A stretch of 64,000 nt of DNA. It comes from Labilibacter sediminis (GTDB lineage: Bacteria > Bacteroidota > Bacteroidia > Bacteroidales > Marinilabiliaceae). Within the stretch, counting starts at the first letter, position 1, and each line of letters begins with the position of its first letter. Positions 7,848 through 14,946 of the stretch are shown piece by piece. The DNA lies in assembly GCF_005877885.1 (NCBI RefSeq), contig NZ_VCHY01000002.1:186001-250000 (forward strand), given 5' to 3'. Position numbers and translations under genes: made by a program. The notes beneath the pieces are model-generated. The model saw only the letters and a list, made by a program, of their open reading frames with translations. It was not told where the DNA came from and did not search any database.

Positions 7848-8192
7848 TTACTTGGTATATAGGGTCTCAGGACCAGACTCCCCGGTACGAATCCTATAAG
7901 ATTCTTCCACTTCAGAAACAAAGATTCTTCCGTCACCTATTTCTCCTGTTCTGGCAGCTGACATTAGCGCTTGAACTGTTTTCTCTAAATTTTCATCACG
8001 AACAATAATGGAGATTAATCGACGCTCAATGATACTTGTATCGTACACAGTACCTCTATAAAGATGACCTTCTCTGGCAGTTCCCACACCTCTTACATCC
8101 CAGTAAGAAAAGAAAGTAATATCCTGCTCCTCAAGGGCTTTCTTTACACTTTCGTATCGTGTTAACCTGATAATTGCTTCAATTTTTTTCAT
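7848..8192 (-). CDS. glnK: PII nitrogen regulatory protein
   Basis: A trimeric signal protein that senses ATP/ADP and 2-oxoglutarate and binds Amt. The T-loop is GTAREGHLYRGTVYDTSI, with a Tyr at the position of the uridylylated Tyr51. The B-loop TGEIGDGRIFV and the C-terminal RIRTGE are typical. The 114 residues are normal. The T-loop is somewhat unlike the proteobacterial GRQKGHTELYRGAEY, as in other Bacteroidota. GlnK rather than GlnB is inferred only from linkage to amt. Confidence 0.93.
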   Translation of the reverse strand: MKKIEAIIRLTRYESVKKALEEQDITFFSYWDVRGVGTAREGHLYRGTVYDTSIIERRLISIIVRDENLEKTVQALMSAARTGEIGDGRIFVSEVEESYRIRTGESGPETLYTK

Positions 8193-8418
8193 GCTATAAT
8201 GTTTTTATAGTTGAATGAACTACTAATATTTTTAGAAAAAAGAAGATGAGATAATTGCTCTACCTATAGAAAACAGAGTTGAAAAATAAACCCATTCCTA
8301 TTTTTAATTAACGCATATTGGAGAGAACAATCGCTTGTAATTTAGGGTTGAGAGAAACGATATGGAGAATCAACAACCTCACCTTCTTCTTTTATTGTTG
8401 TAATTGTATTGCTATTTC
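8193..8418. other. glnK 5' region
   Basis: 226 non-coding bases between porin and glnK. It should hold the glnK-amt promoter and perhaps the porin terminator. I find no strong hairpin, no clear TAnnTTTG promoter and no sigma-54 word. Confidence 0.3.
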
Positions 8419-9450
8419 TTAGAAAGAATAAATAGCGGCTAATAAGAACTGCGTAGCAGATTTAGTAGGGTCACCATTTTCTTTAGAGAAGATTTCTTCT
8501 TTAGCAGAATCCATTCTTAATTCTCCCAAGAAAGTAAAAGGACCATAGTAATAATTTAAAGTAACAGTATTAGAGAATACACTTTCTGTATCAACCATCC
8601 ATGTTGCATCAACATCTTTTTCTTTAAAATACTCACCTCGGTATCCAACAGATACTTTGTCTGATAATGCAAGTTGTGGGTATAATGCAAATCCTGTATA
8701 ACCTGAATCACCATATTTATCAGCTACTGAGTAGTCAGCTACGTTTAAGCCTAAGTAAAATGCATCAGTAATTTGATACCCTGTAGTTAAGTCGATAATT
8801 GTACCAGACTCAGGACCAGTAACAAAGTTGATATAAGCATCCCAACCATCTACTGGAGAAAGAGATAACTGAGCTCCAAAATCAGAAATACCATCAACAT
8901 CCTGGTATACATTCCAGTCATTAAACATACCAACCATTAAACCAACTCCATCAGTAATAGACCAATCAACTTTGAATCCGGCATTTTGGAATGGACCAGC
9001 TGAGAACAAGTAAGAAGTAGAGTAGTTAAAGTTGGCTGCAGGAGAAATTACTTCATATCCAACAAAAGTACCCATATAACCCGCAGTTAAAGAGAATGCA
9101 TCACTTAACTCATACGACAAGTATAAGTTTTGAATGTTTACACTCTGATCTTCTGGACCTCCCGCTGCTTCAGCTCCTGGAATTGACTTGAAAGATCTTG
9201 GACCAAAAGAAAGCTCTCCAACGAAACTTGCTTTACCAAAAGATTGAGAAATACCTAAATCAATCATACCAATAGACACCGAATTGTGATCATCCGCAAA
9301 AGAAGTTGGGATTTGGCTCATTCCAGCAAAGTCATACTTAAAGTAAGTATCTACAGAACCTGTAATTTCCAGTTCTGATTTTTCTTGCGCTTTTACAGCT
9401 AAAGTTCCAAATGCGATTAGCATCGCAAATACAAAAAATACTTTTTTCAT
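8419..9450 (-). CDS. Outer-membrane beta-barrel porin linked to amt-glnK
   Basis: A 343-residue secreted protein. Residues 1-21 (MKKVFFVFAMLIAFGTLAVKA) are a signal peptide cut after AKA-like VKA. The mature part alternates aromatic and polar residues in repeated amphipathic strands (GLNVADYSV, VSVGYRGEYF, NTVTLNYYYG) and ends in a terminal Phe (AAIYSF), the usual signature of an outer-membrane barrel. It resembles the BBP2-type porins (PF07642) that sit beside amt in many Bacteroidota. I infer a role in passage of small nitrogen compounds. A promoter is visible at 9587-9618, giving a leader of about 130 bases. Confidence 0.8.
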   Translation of the reverse strand: MKKVFFVFAMLIAFGTLAVKAQEKSELEITGSVDTYFKYDFAGMSQIPTSFADDHNSVSIGMIDLGISQSFGKASFVGELSFGPRSFKSIPGAEAAGGPEDQSVNIQNLYLSYELSDAFSLTAGYMGTFVGYEVISPAANFNYSTSYLFSAGPFQNAGFKVDWSITDGVGLMVGMFNDWNVYQDVDGISDFGAQLSLSPVDGWDAYINFVTGPESGTIIDLTTGYQITDAFYLGLNVADYSVADKYGDSGYTGFALYPQLALSDKVSVGYRGEYFKEKDVDATWMVDTESVFSNTVTLNYYYGPFTFLGELRMDSAKEEIFSKENGDPTKSATQFLLAAIYSF

Positions 9451-9586
9451 CTTAATAGGTTTTAATATAGGTTACACATTCATATCTATAAGTGTCAAAA
9501 TTCACAAGGCTGTTTTTCCAGGGGTGACATTCTTAAAAAAGGAACTTTTTCCTCATAAGGGGCCTTGTTTTTATATGTTGACGTTA

Positions 9587-9618
9587 CAAAAGTGTAGTTT
9601 TTTTTATTTACCCCCAAA
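9587..9618 (-). promoter_or_regulatory. Bacteroidota-type promoter for the porin gene
   Basis: On the minus strand TTTG (9618-9615) is followed after 20 bases by CACTTTTG (9594-9587), one mismatch to TAnnTTTG. Spacing is normal for the phylum's primary sigma factor. Confidence 0.45.
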
Positions 9619-9624
9619 TTTTTT

Positions 9625-9668
9625 AGGGGTTATTTTAAAATAAAATGCTTTTTTAAGCATTAACCCCT
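9625..9668. repeat. Nested inverted repeat upstream of the porin promoter
   Basis: The outer arms AGGGGTTA (9625-9632) and TAACCCCT (9661-9668) are perfect. Inside lies a second hairpin, AATGCTT/AAGCATT, around TTTT. T-runs on the plus side follow. It could be a regulatory cruciform or operator. The rest of 9669-9855 is AT-rich with no gene that I can support. Confidence 0.5.
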
Positions 9669-9855
9669 ATTTTTTGACACACCATAGGATGTATTTTTTC
9701 ATTTTTAAGCAAAATCATCATCATTTTAGGGGGTATCTCCAAATATTTTTACTTTTTCATCTATTTTTCGTAGAAAAAATGACTTTTTATATAAAAGTTT
9801 GTCTAAAACCAATTCTTTTACACCCCCAAGAAGACATTACCTGTTTTTCTAAAAA

Positions 9856-9886
9856 CAAAAAAGCCGCAGCAAAAATTGCCACGGCT
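9856..9886 (-). terminator. Rho-independent terminator of the sulfur operon
   Basis: On the minus strand AGCCGTGGC/GCTGCGGCT (one mismatch) has a 7-base AT-rich loop and then TTTTTTG. It lies 28 bases past the dsrE2-like stop. Confidence 0.8.
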
Positions 9887-9913
9887 CATTCTCTAAAACT
9901 GATAAACGACTGC

Positions 9914-10414
9914 TTAGGTGAAAATAATTTGCGTATTATCTCCTCCGCACATACCATAAAAGTCACCTACCGTAAGAACTGCACTAACCTCGTCCCATAA
10001 GTCTTCTTTAGTCAGCTTAAACATATCCATAGCCAGCTTACACGCATAGATCTCTCCCCCTCCAGCGGTAATCATCTCTAAAAACTCATCCACAGGAGGA
10101 ATATCCAATGCCTCCATCTGGCTTTTCATCATAGCAGAAACACCTGCCTCCACTCCAGGGATAGCCCCTAACAAGGTAGGAAAAGGTAATCCTCCCGGCA
10201 TTCTCATAGCCGGATTTCCAACCGTAGACGTATGTAAACGATTCATTTGCTTTTTAGTAATGGCATCCAACCCAAAAAATGTAAAAAACACTTTTGCTTC
10301 TATTCCTTCCATTACAGCTCCATTTGCCATTACCAAAGTTGCATATACGTCTTCAATATTTCCCTTGGCACATATTATACATACCTTTTTTAATGCACTT
10401 TCTTCTTTACTCAT
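9914..10414 (-). CDS. DsrE2-like (DsrE/DsrF/DrsH family) sulfur-relay protein
   Basis: A 166-residue protein of the DsrE2-like group. The N-terminus KKVCIICAKGNIEDVYATLVMANGA is the nucleotide-fold-like first beta-alpha unit. The central GLDAITKKQMN, the Met/Pro/Gly-rich loop MPGGLPFPTLLG and the C-terminal GGEIYACKLAMDMF, with its conserved Cys, are family features. Such proteins pass sulfane sulfur (persulfide) to TusA/DsrC-like partners. It is the last gene of the operon behind sqr and tusE and may handle the polysulfide that SQR makes. Several hydrophobic stretches exist but no clear membrane anchor. Confidence 0.85.
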   Translation of the reverse strand: MSKEESALKKVCIICAKGNIEDVYATLVMANGAVMEGIEAKVFFTFFGLDAITKKQMNRLHTSTVGNPAMRMPGGLPFPTLLGAIPGVEAGVSAMMKSQMEALDIPPVDEFLEMITAGGGEIYACKLAMDMFKLTKEDLWDEVSAVLTVGDFYGMCGGDNTQIIFT

Positions 10415-10455
10415 AATGCTACATTATTTAAAGAGTCAATTATACCTATATATAA

Positions 10456-10767
10456 TTATACACAACTTGCAGGTTTAGGAATGCCCGCAATTTTAGATGA
10501 ATACTTCAATGGTCCACCCGGAAATAGTTTATATAAACCTTTTATATCTACAATTCCCGATTTACCAACCTTACGAATGGTCAGCACTTCTCCTTCAGTA
10601 TGCTTTTGCCTTAAGTATTCCAAAACCTCAAAGTGCTTATCTGTTAGTTCAATTCCTATTTCCTTTGCAATAGCATTAGCTACATCCTTATTCCATTGCG
10701 AGGCATCAGTTAAATATCCTTCATCATTAACATCTACCATAGTATTTCCTAATTCCATTTGTCCCAT
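10456..10767 (-). CDS. tusE: TusE/DsrC-family sulfur carrier
   Basis: A 103-residue DsrC/TusE-fold protein. The DEGYLTDASQWNKDVA opening and the C-terminal arm LFPGGPLKYSSKIAGIPKPASCV are diagnostic. The penultimate Cys102 is the sulfur-carrying CysA. Eleven positions before it, where dissimilatory DsrC has CysB, this protein has Ser, so it is of the TusE type with a single persulfide cysteine. Dissimilatory sulfite reductase genes are not present. Its context points to transfer of SQR-derived sulfur rather than classic tRNA thiolation, but that is inference. Confidence 0.88.
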   Translation of the reverse strand: MGQMELGNTMVDVNDEGYLTDASQWNKDVANAIAKEIGIELTDKHFEVLEYLRQKHTEGEVLTIRKVGKSGIVDIKGLYKLFPGGPLKYSSKIAGIPKPASCV

Positions 10768-10812
10768 AACATGTATATTTTAAAATTTAACAATACCAAC
10801 CAAAACCTAAAC

Positions 10813-11478
10813 TTATGAGGCTGAGGATAAATTCTTCATGAATTTTACCATAAAACCCATTGTCTTTTTCATTTCAGGTTTATTTAATTCCCTTATTAAC
10901 TTAAATACAGAATACTCCGGCACAGATTCCATCTCCATGCTATTATATACTTTCAATGCATTTTGAATTGACTGCATCATTTCGGGTTGTGTTAAATTCT
11001 TAACCGTAGTTAATATTGTAACAACATTCTCGGCAAGGTTTGCCACATCCTCATTACTGAAATGGGTAATTATATTATCTATGATTTTACCTCCTTCAGA
11101 AATAAACTCGAAGTACCCTTTCTGATCAAATTCGTGCAGCTTACTTGTTAAACCAATAATAGACTCATTTACTATCGGTTCCGCATCTTTCACAAAATCA
11201 ACGGTACTTTCAAATAGCGATAACATCACTGATATATTATCAATATTTTGAAGCAGCTTAATGCCCATTTGCTTTATCTGATCCATATCTAGCTCAACCT
11301 GCTGATTTTCTAACTCAACCACAGCAGTATCGTACATATCCTTACCTACAATCTGTAAATCAGCCAGCAAATCCTCAACTCGCTCCGTTTTTAAACGCTG
11401 TTGCGTAACAGACTCTAACACCAAATCCATTTTTTGGTGCAAGGCATTTATCTGTTCCTGTATATTTTGCTCGTTCAT
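10813..11478 (-). CDS. DUF1641 protein, predicted SQR partner
   Basis: A 221-residue, mostly helical, soluble protein. Residues 1-60 look like a coiled coil (INALHQKMDLVLESVTQQ and following). A later helical block, NLTQPEMMQSIQNALKVY then KPEMKKTMGFMVKFM, is the DUF1641 core. Members usually sit next to sulfide:quinone oxidoreductases or formate dehydrogenases. It lies 18 bases after sqr and 45 bases before tusE. Its function is unknown; I infer a membrane-docking or accessory subunit for SQR. Confidence 0.8.
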   Translation of the reverse strand: MNEQNIQEQINALHQKMDLVLESVTQQRLKTERVEDLLADLQIVGKDMYDTAVVELENQQVELDMDQIKQMGIKLLQNIDNISVMLSLFESTVDFVKDAEPIVNESIIGLTSKLHEFDQKGYFEFISEGGKIIDNIITHFSNEDVANLAENVVTILTTVKNLTQPEMMQSIQNALKVYNSMEMESVPEYSVFKLIRELNKPEMKKTMGFMVKFMKNLSSAS

Positions 11479-11496
11479 TGCTCTGAGGTTTTTAAA

Positions 11497-12735
11497 TTAA
11501 AATGTAACGCGTTTTTTACCCGCCATAGTCATATCAGCCTCCACCGGCAAAGCTTTACCCCTCAATAACATGTGCCAATAGATCCAACGAAACATTATTT
11601 TCCCATAATGATTGATCTTGGTATTTTTCAACAAACCAAACGGACCAATACCCGGTAAAGGAAAGGTTCCTGGCAAAGGTTCTGTTTCATAGTTAAAATC
11701 AATTAAGGCTCCCTTACCATAACCTGTTTCTATATAACAATTGGCATGGCCATCAAAAGATGCTATCAAAGGCCGTCCCTCTATGGCATTCATTAGATTA
11801 TCAAAAAGTATTTCGGAAGCAAAGTGAGCAACAGATCCTGCTTTTGAAGTTGGAATATTGGCTGCATCTCCTAAGACAAAAATATTTTCGTGATCGCGAT
11901 GCCTTAAGGTATGCTTATCTGTGAATACAAAATTTAAATCATCTCCCAAACCACTTCTCTCAACCATCTCATCACCCATATTTACAGGAACAATGGTTAA
12001 CGTATCAAAGAGCACCTCTCTCTCATCATATGAAACAAGGGCCTTTTTCTCATTATCTATTTTTTCAATATAGAAATCGGCCACAACATTAATGTTCTTC
12101 TCAACCAAAAGATCAGAAAGCATTTTTGTGGCAATAGGTTTCGTAAACACACCGGCCATAGGAGTAACAATGGTAATATCTACTTTATCTCTAATTCCTT
12201 TTTTAGTGAAGAACTCTTCGGCCAAAAACACAAACTCCAAGGGTGCCACAGGGCATTTATACGGAATTTCACTAATGGCCATCACCAGCTTACCACCCTG
12301 CCAGCTTTTAAAATGCTTTTGCAAGGCAAGCGCTCCTTCAATAGTATAAAAATCAAAAATATCCTTGTACCATAACTCTTCTTTTAAACCGGGGGTTTCT
12401 TCAGGCTTAGTTTGTGTTCCTGTTGCAATAATTAAAAAGTCATAATATAGAATCTTGCCTCCATCCAATAATACCTTTTTATTTTCCGGCTCTATCTTAT
12501 CAACGCCTGTATACATCACATTTACGCCTGCCGGGAAAAAGCTGCTCTTTGGCTTCTTGACATCCCTTTCATTATATATCCCAAATGGAATAAACAAAAA
12601 TCCCGGCTGATAATAATGTGTTTTGTGTTTGTCCACCACAGTAATATCCCACTCTTCTCTGCGTAACGCATTACGAAGTTTATTTGACATCATGGTGCCT
12701 GCGGTTCCTCCTCCTAGTATTACAATTTTTTTCAT
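11497..12735 (-). CDS. sqr: Sulfide:quinone oxidoreductase-like flavoprotein
   Basis: An FAD-dependent oxidoreductase of the SQR/FCSD family that oxidises sulfide at the membrane and passes electrons to quinone. The FAD dinucleotide-binding site is VILGGGTAGT (5-14), the ATG motif is IIATGTQ (103-109), and the second FAD contact is ENIFVLGDAAN (283-293). Only two cysteines occur, C161 in YKCPVAPLE and C333 in GHANCYIETG, which fit the redox-active pair on the two sides of the flavin. The C-terminal amphipathic stretch (about 370-400, IMFRWIYWHMLLRG) is the membrane anchor. First gene of the sqr-DUF1641-tusE-dsrE2 operon and divergent from a Crp/Fnr regulator. Confidence 0.88.
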   Translation of the reverse strand: MKKIVILGGGTAGTMMSNKLRNALRREEWDITVVDKHKTHYYQPGFLFIPFGIYNERDVKKPKSSFFPAGVNVMYTGVDKIEPENKKVLLDGGKILYYDFLIIATGTQTKPEETPGLKEELWYKDIFDFYTIEGALALQKHFKSWQGGKLVMAISEIPYKCPVAPLEFVFLAEEFFTKKGIRDKVDITIVTPMAGVFTKPIATKMLSDLLVEKNINVVADFYIEKIDNEKKALVSYDEREVLFDTLTIVPVNMGDEMVERSGLGDDLNFVFTDKHTLRHRDHENIFVLGDAANIPTSKAGSVAHFASEILFDNLMNAIEGRPLIASFDGHANCYIETGYGKGALIDFNYETEPLPGTFPLPGIGPFGLLKNTKINHYGKIMFRWIYWHMLLRGKALPVEADMTMAGKKRVTF

Positions 12736-12838
12736 ACCAATACGATTTTAAATCATCTTTATTCCCAAAGCCAATACATTTTATAATTGTGATATTTTTT
12801 CTACATTTAGTTTGAAGTTAGCAAGTATATACAGCTCT

Positions 12839-12885
12839 CTGATAATGAAACATGCTAATAATTATCAGTTTATGATATATATCAA
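12839..12885. promoter_or_regulatory. FNR-like box and inverted repeat between sqr and the Crp/Fnr gene
   Basis: ATGATATATATCAA at 12872-12885 matches the TTGATnnnnATCAA Crp/Fnr consensus at nine of ten fixed bases. Immediately beside it CTGATAAT (12839-12846) and ATTATCAG (12861-12868) form a perfect 8-bp inverted repeat. The sites are 33 bases from the regulator start and about 137 from the sqr start, so one regulator could control both directions. Confidence 0.55.
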
Positions 12886-12918
12886 CTTGCAAAATTCGTA
12901 AACACTAAACCGTATAAT

Positions 12919-13605
12919 ATGAATCAAGAATGTAGCTGCGAAAATTGCGAACTCAAAGAATTGTTTTTTCACAATATATCGAGCAATGAAATGATGAGCC
13001 TTTGCAACTCCAGAATTGAGCGTAATTACGAAAAAGGGGATTACATTAACGAACAAAATAAACCCATTGAAGATTTCACCTATTTAAAAAGCGGATTAGT
13101 TAAATTGTTTGTTACCAACAATACCGGCAAAGAACAAATACTTTACTTTGCCAAACCTTTCGATTTTGTAAGTCTTTTAAGCGTCTTTTCTCACAGCACA
13201 TATAGCTACTCTGTTATGTGCATTGAAGAATCTACCACCTGCAACATTCCTATTAAAGAAGTTAAAAGACTAATCAATGAAAATGGCAAGTTTGCCATGG
13301 GCATACTGGAAAAAATGAGCACGGTAAGTGACAATGTAATTAAAGAATCCTTAGAAATCAGGCGTAGAAATTTAAGAGGACGAGTGGCTTATGTACTTTT
13401 ACACTTTGCTGACAACATTTATAAAAACCCTTCTTTTGAACTCCCCATAAACAGAAAGGAAATTGCCGAATATATTGGCATGACTACCGAAAACGTTATA
13501 CGTGCATTAACCGAATTTAGAAAAGATGGTATCATAAAAATTTTTGGTAAGGTTATTGAAATAGTTCAGTACGATACACTGAAACAAATCTCGGAACATG
13601 GTTAA
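12919..13605 (+). CDS. Crp/Fnr-family transcriptional regulator
   Basis: A 228-residue regulator with a cyclic-nucleotide-binding-like beta-barrel (about 20-140), a dimer helix (about 118-150) and a winged helix. The recognition region is INRKEIAEYIGMTTENVIRALTEFRKDGII. The N-terminus carries Cys5, Cys7 and Cys10 (ECSCENC), with another Cys at 36, so a metal or Fe-S sensor as in FNR is possible but unproven. It is divergent from the sqr operon, with a palindromic box between them. I infer that it controls sulfide oxidation in response to oxygen, redox state or reactive sulfur. Confidence 0.9.
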   Translation: MNQECSCENCELKELFFHNISSNEMMSLCNSRIERNYEKGDYINEQNKPIEDFTYLKSGLVKLFVTNNTGKEQILYFAKPFDFVSLLSVFSHSTYSYSVMCIEESTTCNIPIKEVKRLINENGKFAMGILEKMSTVSDNVIKESLEIRRRNLRGRVAYVLLHFADNIYKNPSFELPINRKEIAEYIGMTTENVIRALTEFRKDGIIKIFGKVIEIVQYDTLKQISEHG

Positions 13606-13745
13606 TTTTAGCCAAAGTTGATATCCTTTGTAAAGGATTATTCAGCAATCCCTTCATTAGAAACACTAAGTATTCTATATAAATTTTTAATATCATGATA
13701 AAAGATGATTTTTATCAAAAAAACTTAATTAAACATATCCCAAAA

Positions 13746-14807
13746 ATGAAGAAGAAAATTTTTAGTGCCTTAATCCTTGCCCTATTTCCCATTTACGGTA
13801 TTTGGGCACAAGATGTAACAACAGTTGAAGCTACCGATAGTGACATTAGCGACAACCTTGATTTGGAGGCTGTAGCTTCTGTATTCGGAGAAGCGAAAGA
13901 TCTGGAAGATTTTGAAAAAAAATTAAATGATCCGGATACGCAAATTTCAAATCTTGATTTAAATGAAGATGGAGAGGTTGATTACCTCAGGGTAGTTGAA
14001 GCTTCTAAAGATGATACACATGTAGTAACCATTCAGGCGGTTATTGCAAAAGATCAATACCAGGACGTAGCCACCATTGACGTGGAGAAAGACAGCAATG
14101 GCGATACACAAGTTCAGGTAGTTGGTGATGTATATATGTATGGCCCTGATTATATCATTGAGCCGGTATATGTACACCCGCCGGTTATTTGGGTATGGTT
14201 TTGGGGTCCTTATTACCACCCTTGGCATTCACCATACTACTGGGGATATTATCCTCCATATTACCACCCTTGGCGTCCATACCCTCCACACAGATATAGA
14301 ACCAATGTGCATGTTCACATTAATGTAAACCATACGTATCGTCATACCACAGTCAGAAGAAGTAAAACATCTATTCATTTGCAGAATAAAAACAGTCGCA
14401 ATGACTATGGCATGAAACACCCTGATAAGTCTTTTGCTAAAAGGAACGAGGGTATTAAAAACAAACAGGAGTTGAATAAGCAAAAAACAAAACCTACAAA
14501 TACCAAACAGGTAAATTCAAAAGATAAAATTTCGACTGGCAAGAAAGTTCAGAGCGACTGGAAACCTCAGTCAGAAAGAGATGGTGGCAAGAGTAACGTG
14601 AAAAACAACAAGGTTTCTGTGCCAACACAAAAGCCAGGCAATAAAACAACTAAAACACCAAGTACAAAACCTACTCAGAAAACAAACAAAGTCAACAATA
14701 ATATTAACAAACCGAATACAACGCCCCAGGCAAAACCTAATGTACCAGTAAATAAGCCACAAGCTAAACCTCAAGCTGCACCTAAGGTTAATCCTAAAAA
14801 AAGATAA
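13746..14807 (+). CDS. Secreted His/Tyr/Pro-rich protein of unknown function
   Basis: A 353-residue protein if started at MKKKIFSALILALFPIYG, a good signal peptide ending at IWAQ-D. An in-frame ATG 51 bases upstream (13695) would put a charged tail before the signal peptide and is less likely. Residues about 35-130 form an acidic domain (LDLNEDGEVDYLRVVE, then IDVEKDSNGDTQ) with an EF-hand-like DLNEDGEVD loop. Next comes a Tyr/Pro/His/Trp-rich segment (YYHPWHSPYYWGYYPPYYHP). The last 130 residues are Lys/Asn/Thr/Pro low complexity. It is probably exported to the cell surface or periplasm; the function is unknown. Related proteins are common in Bacteroidota. Confidence 0.75.
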   Translation: MKKKIFSALILALFPIYGIWAQDVTTVEATDSDISDNLDLEAVASVFGEAKDLEDFEKKLNDPDTQISNLDLNEDGEVDYLRVVEASKDDTHVVTIQAVIAKDQYQDVATIDVEKDSNGDTQVQVVGDVYMYGPDYIIEPVYVHPPVIWVWFWGPYYHPWHSPYYWGYYPPYYHPWRPYPPHRYRTNVHVHINVNHTYRHTTVRRSKTSIHLQNKNSRNDYGMKHPDKSFAKRNEGIKNKQELNKQKTKPTNTKQVNSKDKISTGKKVQSDWKPQSERDGGKSNVKNNKVSVPTQKPGNKTTKTPSTKPTQKTNKVNNNINKPNTTPQAKPNVPVNKPQAKPQAAPKVNPKKR

Positions 14808-14827
14808 CAGACATAATTATTATATAT

Positions 14828-14864
14828 ACGGTTCAAAGACTTATCACTTTGAACCGTTTTTTTT
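14828..14864 (+). terminator. Rho-independent terminator
   Basis: A 10-bp perfect stem CGGTTCAAAG/CTTTGAACCG with an 8-base loop and eight Ts. It lies 22 bases after the His/Tyr/Pro-rich gene. Confidence 0.9.
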
Positions 14865-14946
14865 GCCTTTTTACTGCAGTGATTCCTGATAGATCACATT
14901 TTTTTAACTGCTGCAATTGTCTATCTTGCCTGAAATTTTTTAGGCT

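Noticed and set aside
8193-8418. Sigma-54 promoter for glnK-amt
   Set aside because: No GG-N10-GC word at a suitable place on the minus strand.
9674-10000. Plus-strand open frame of 108 codons
   Set aside because: Overlaps the dsrE2 terminator and the antisense 3' end of dsrE2; Phe/His-rich AT artefact with no plausible start context.
10456-12735. Dissimilatory sulfate/sulfite reduction cluster
   Set aside because: No dsrAB, apr or sat genes; the DsrC-like protein lacks CysB.
12865-13056. Minus-strand open frame overlapping the Crp/Fnr gene start
   Set aside because: Lies opposite a strong Crp/Fnr coding sequence and over its regulatory region; shadow frame.
14122-14328. Alternative frames inside the His/Tyr/Pro-rich gene
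   Set aside because: Produced by the biased codon composition; the +1 frame has signal peptide and domain structure.
14885-14910. CRP-like palindrome before pepP (GTGAT...ATCAC)
   Set aside because: Spacing of the half sites (9 bases) does not fit and there is no other support.
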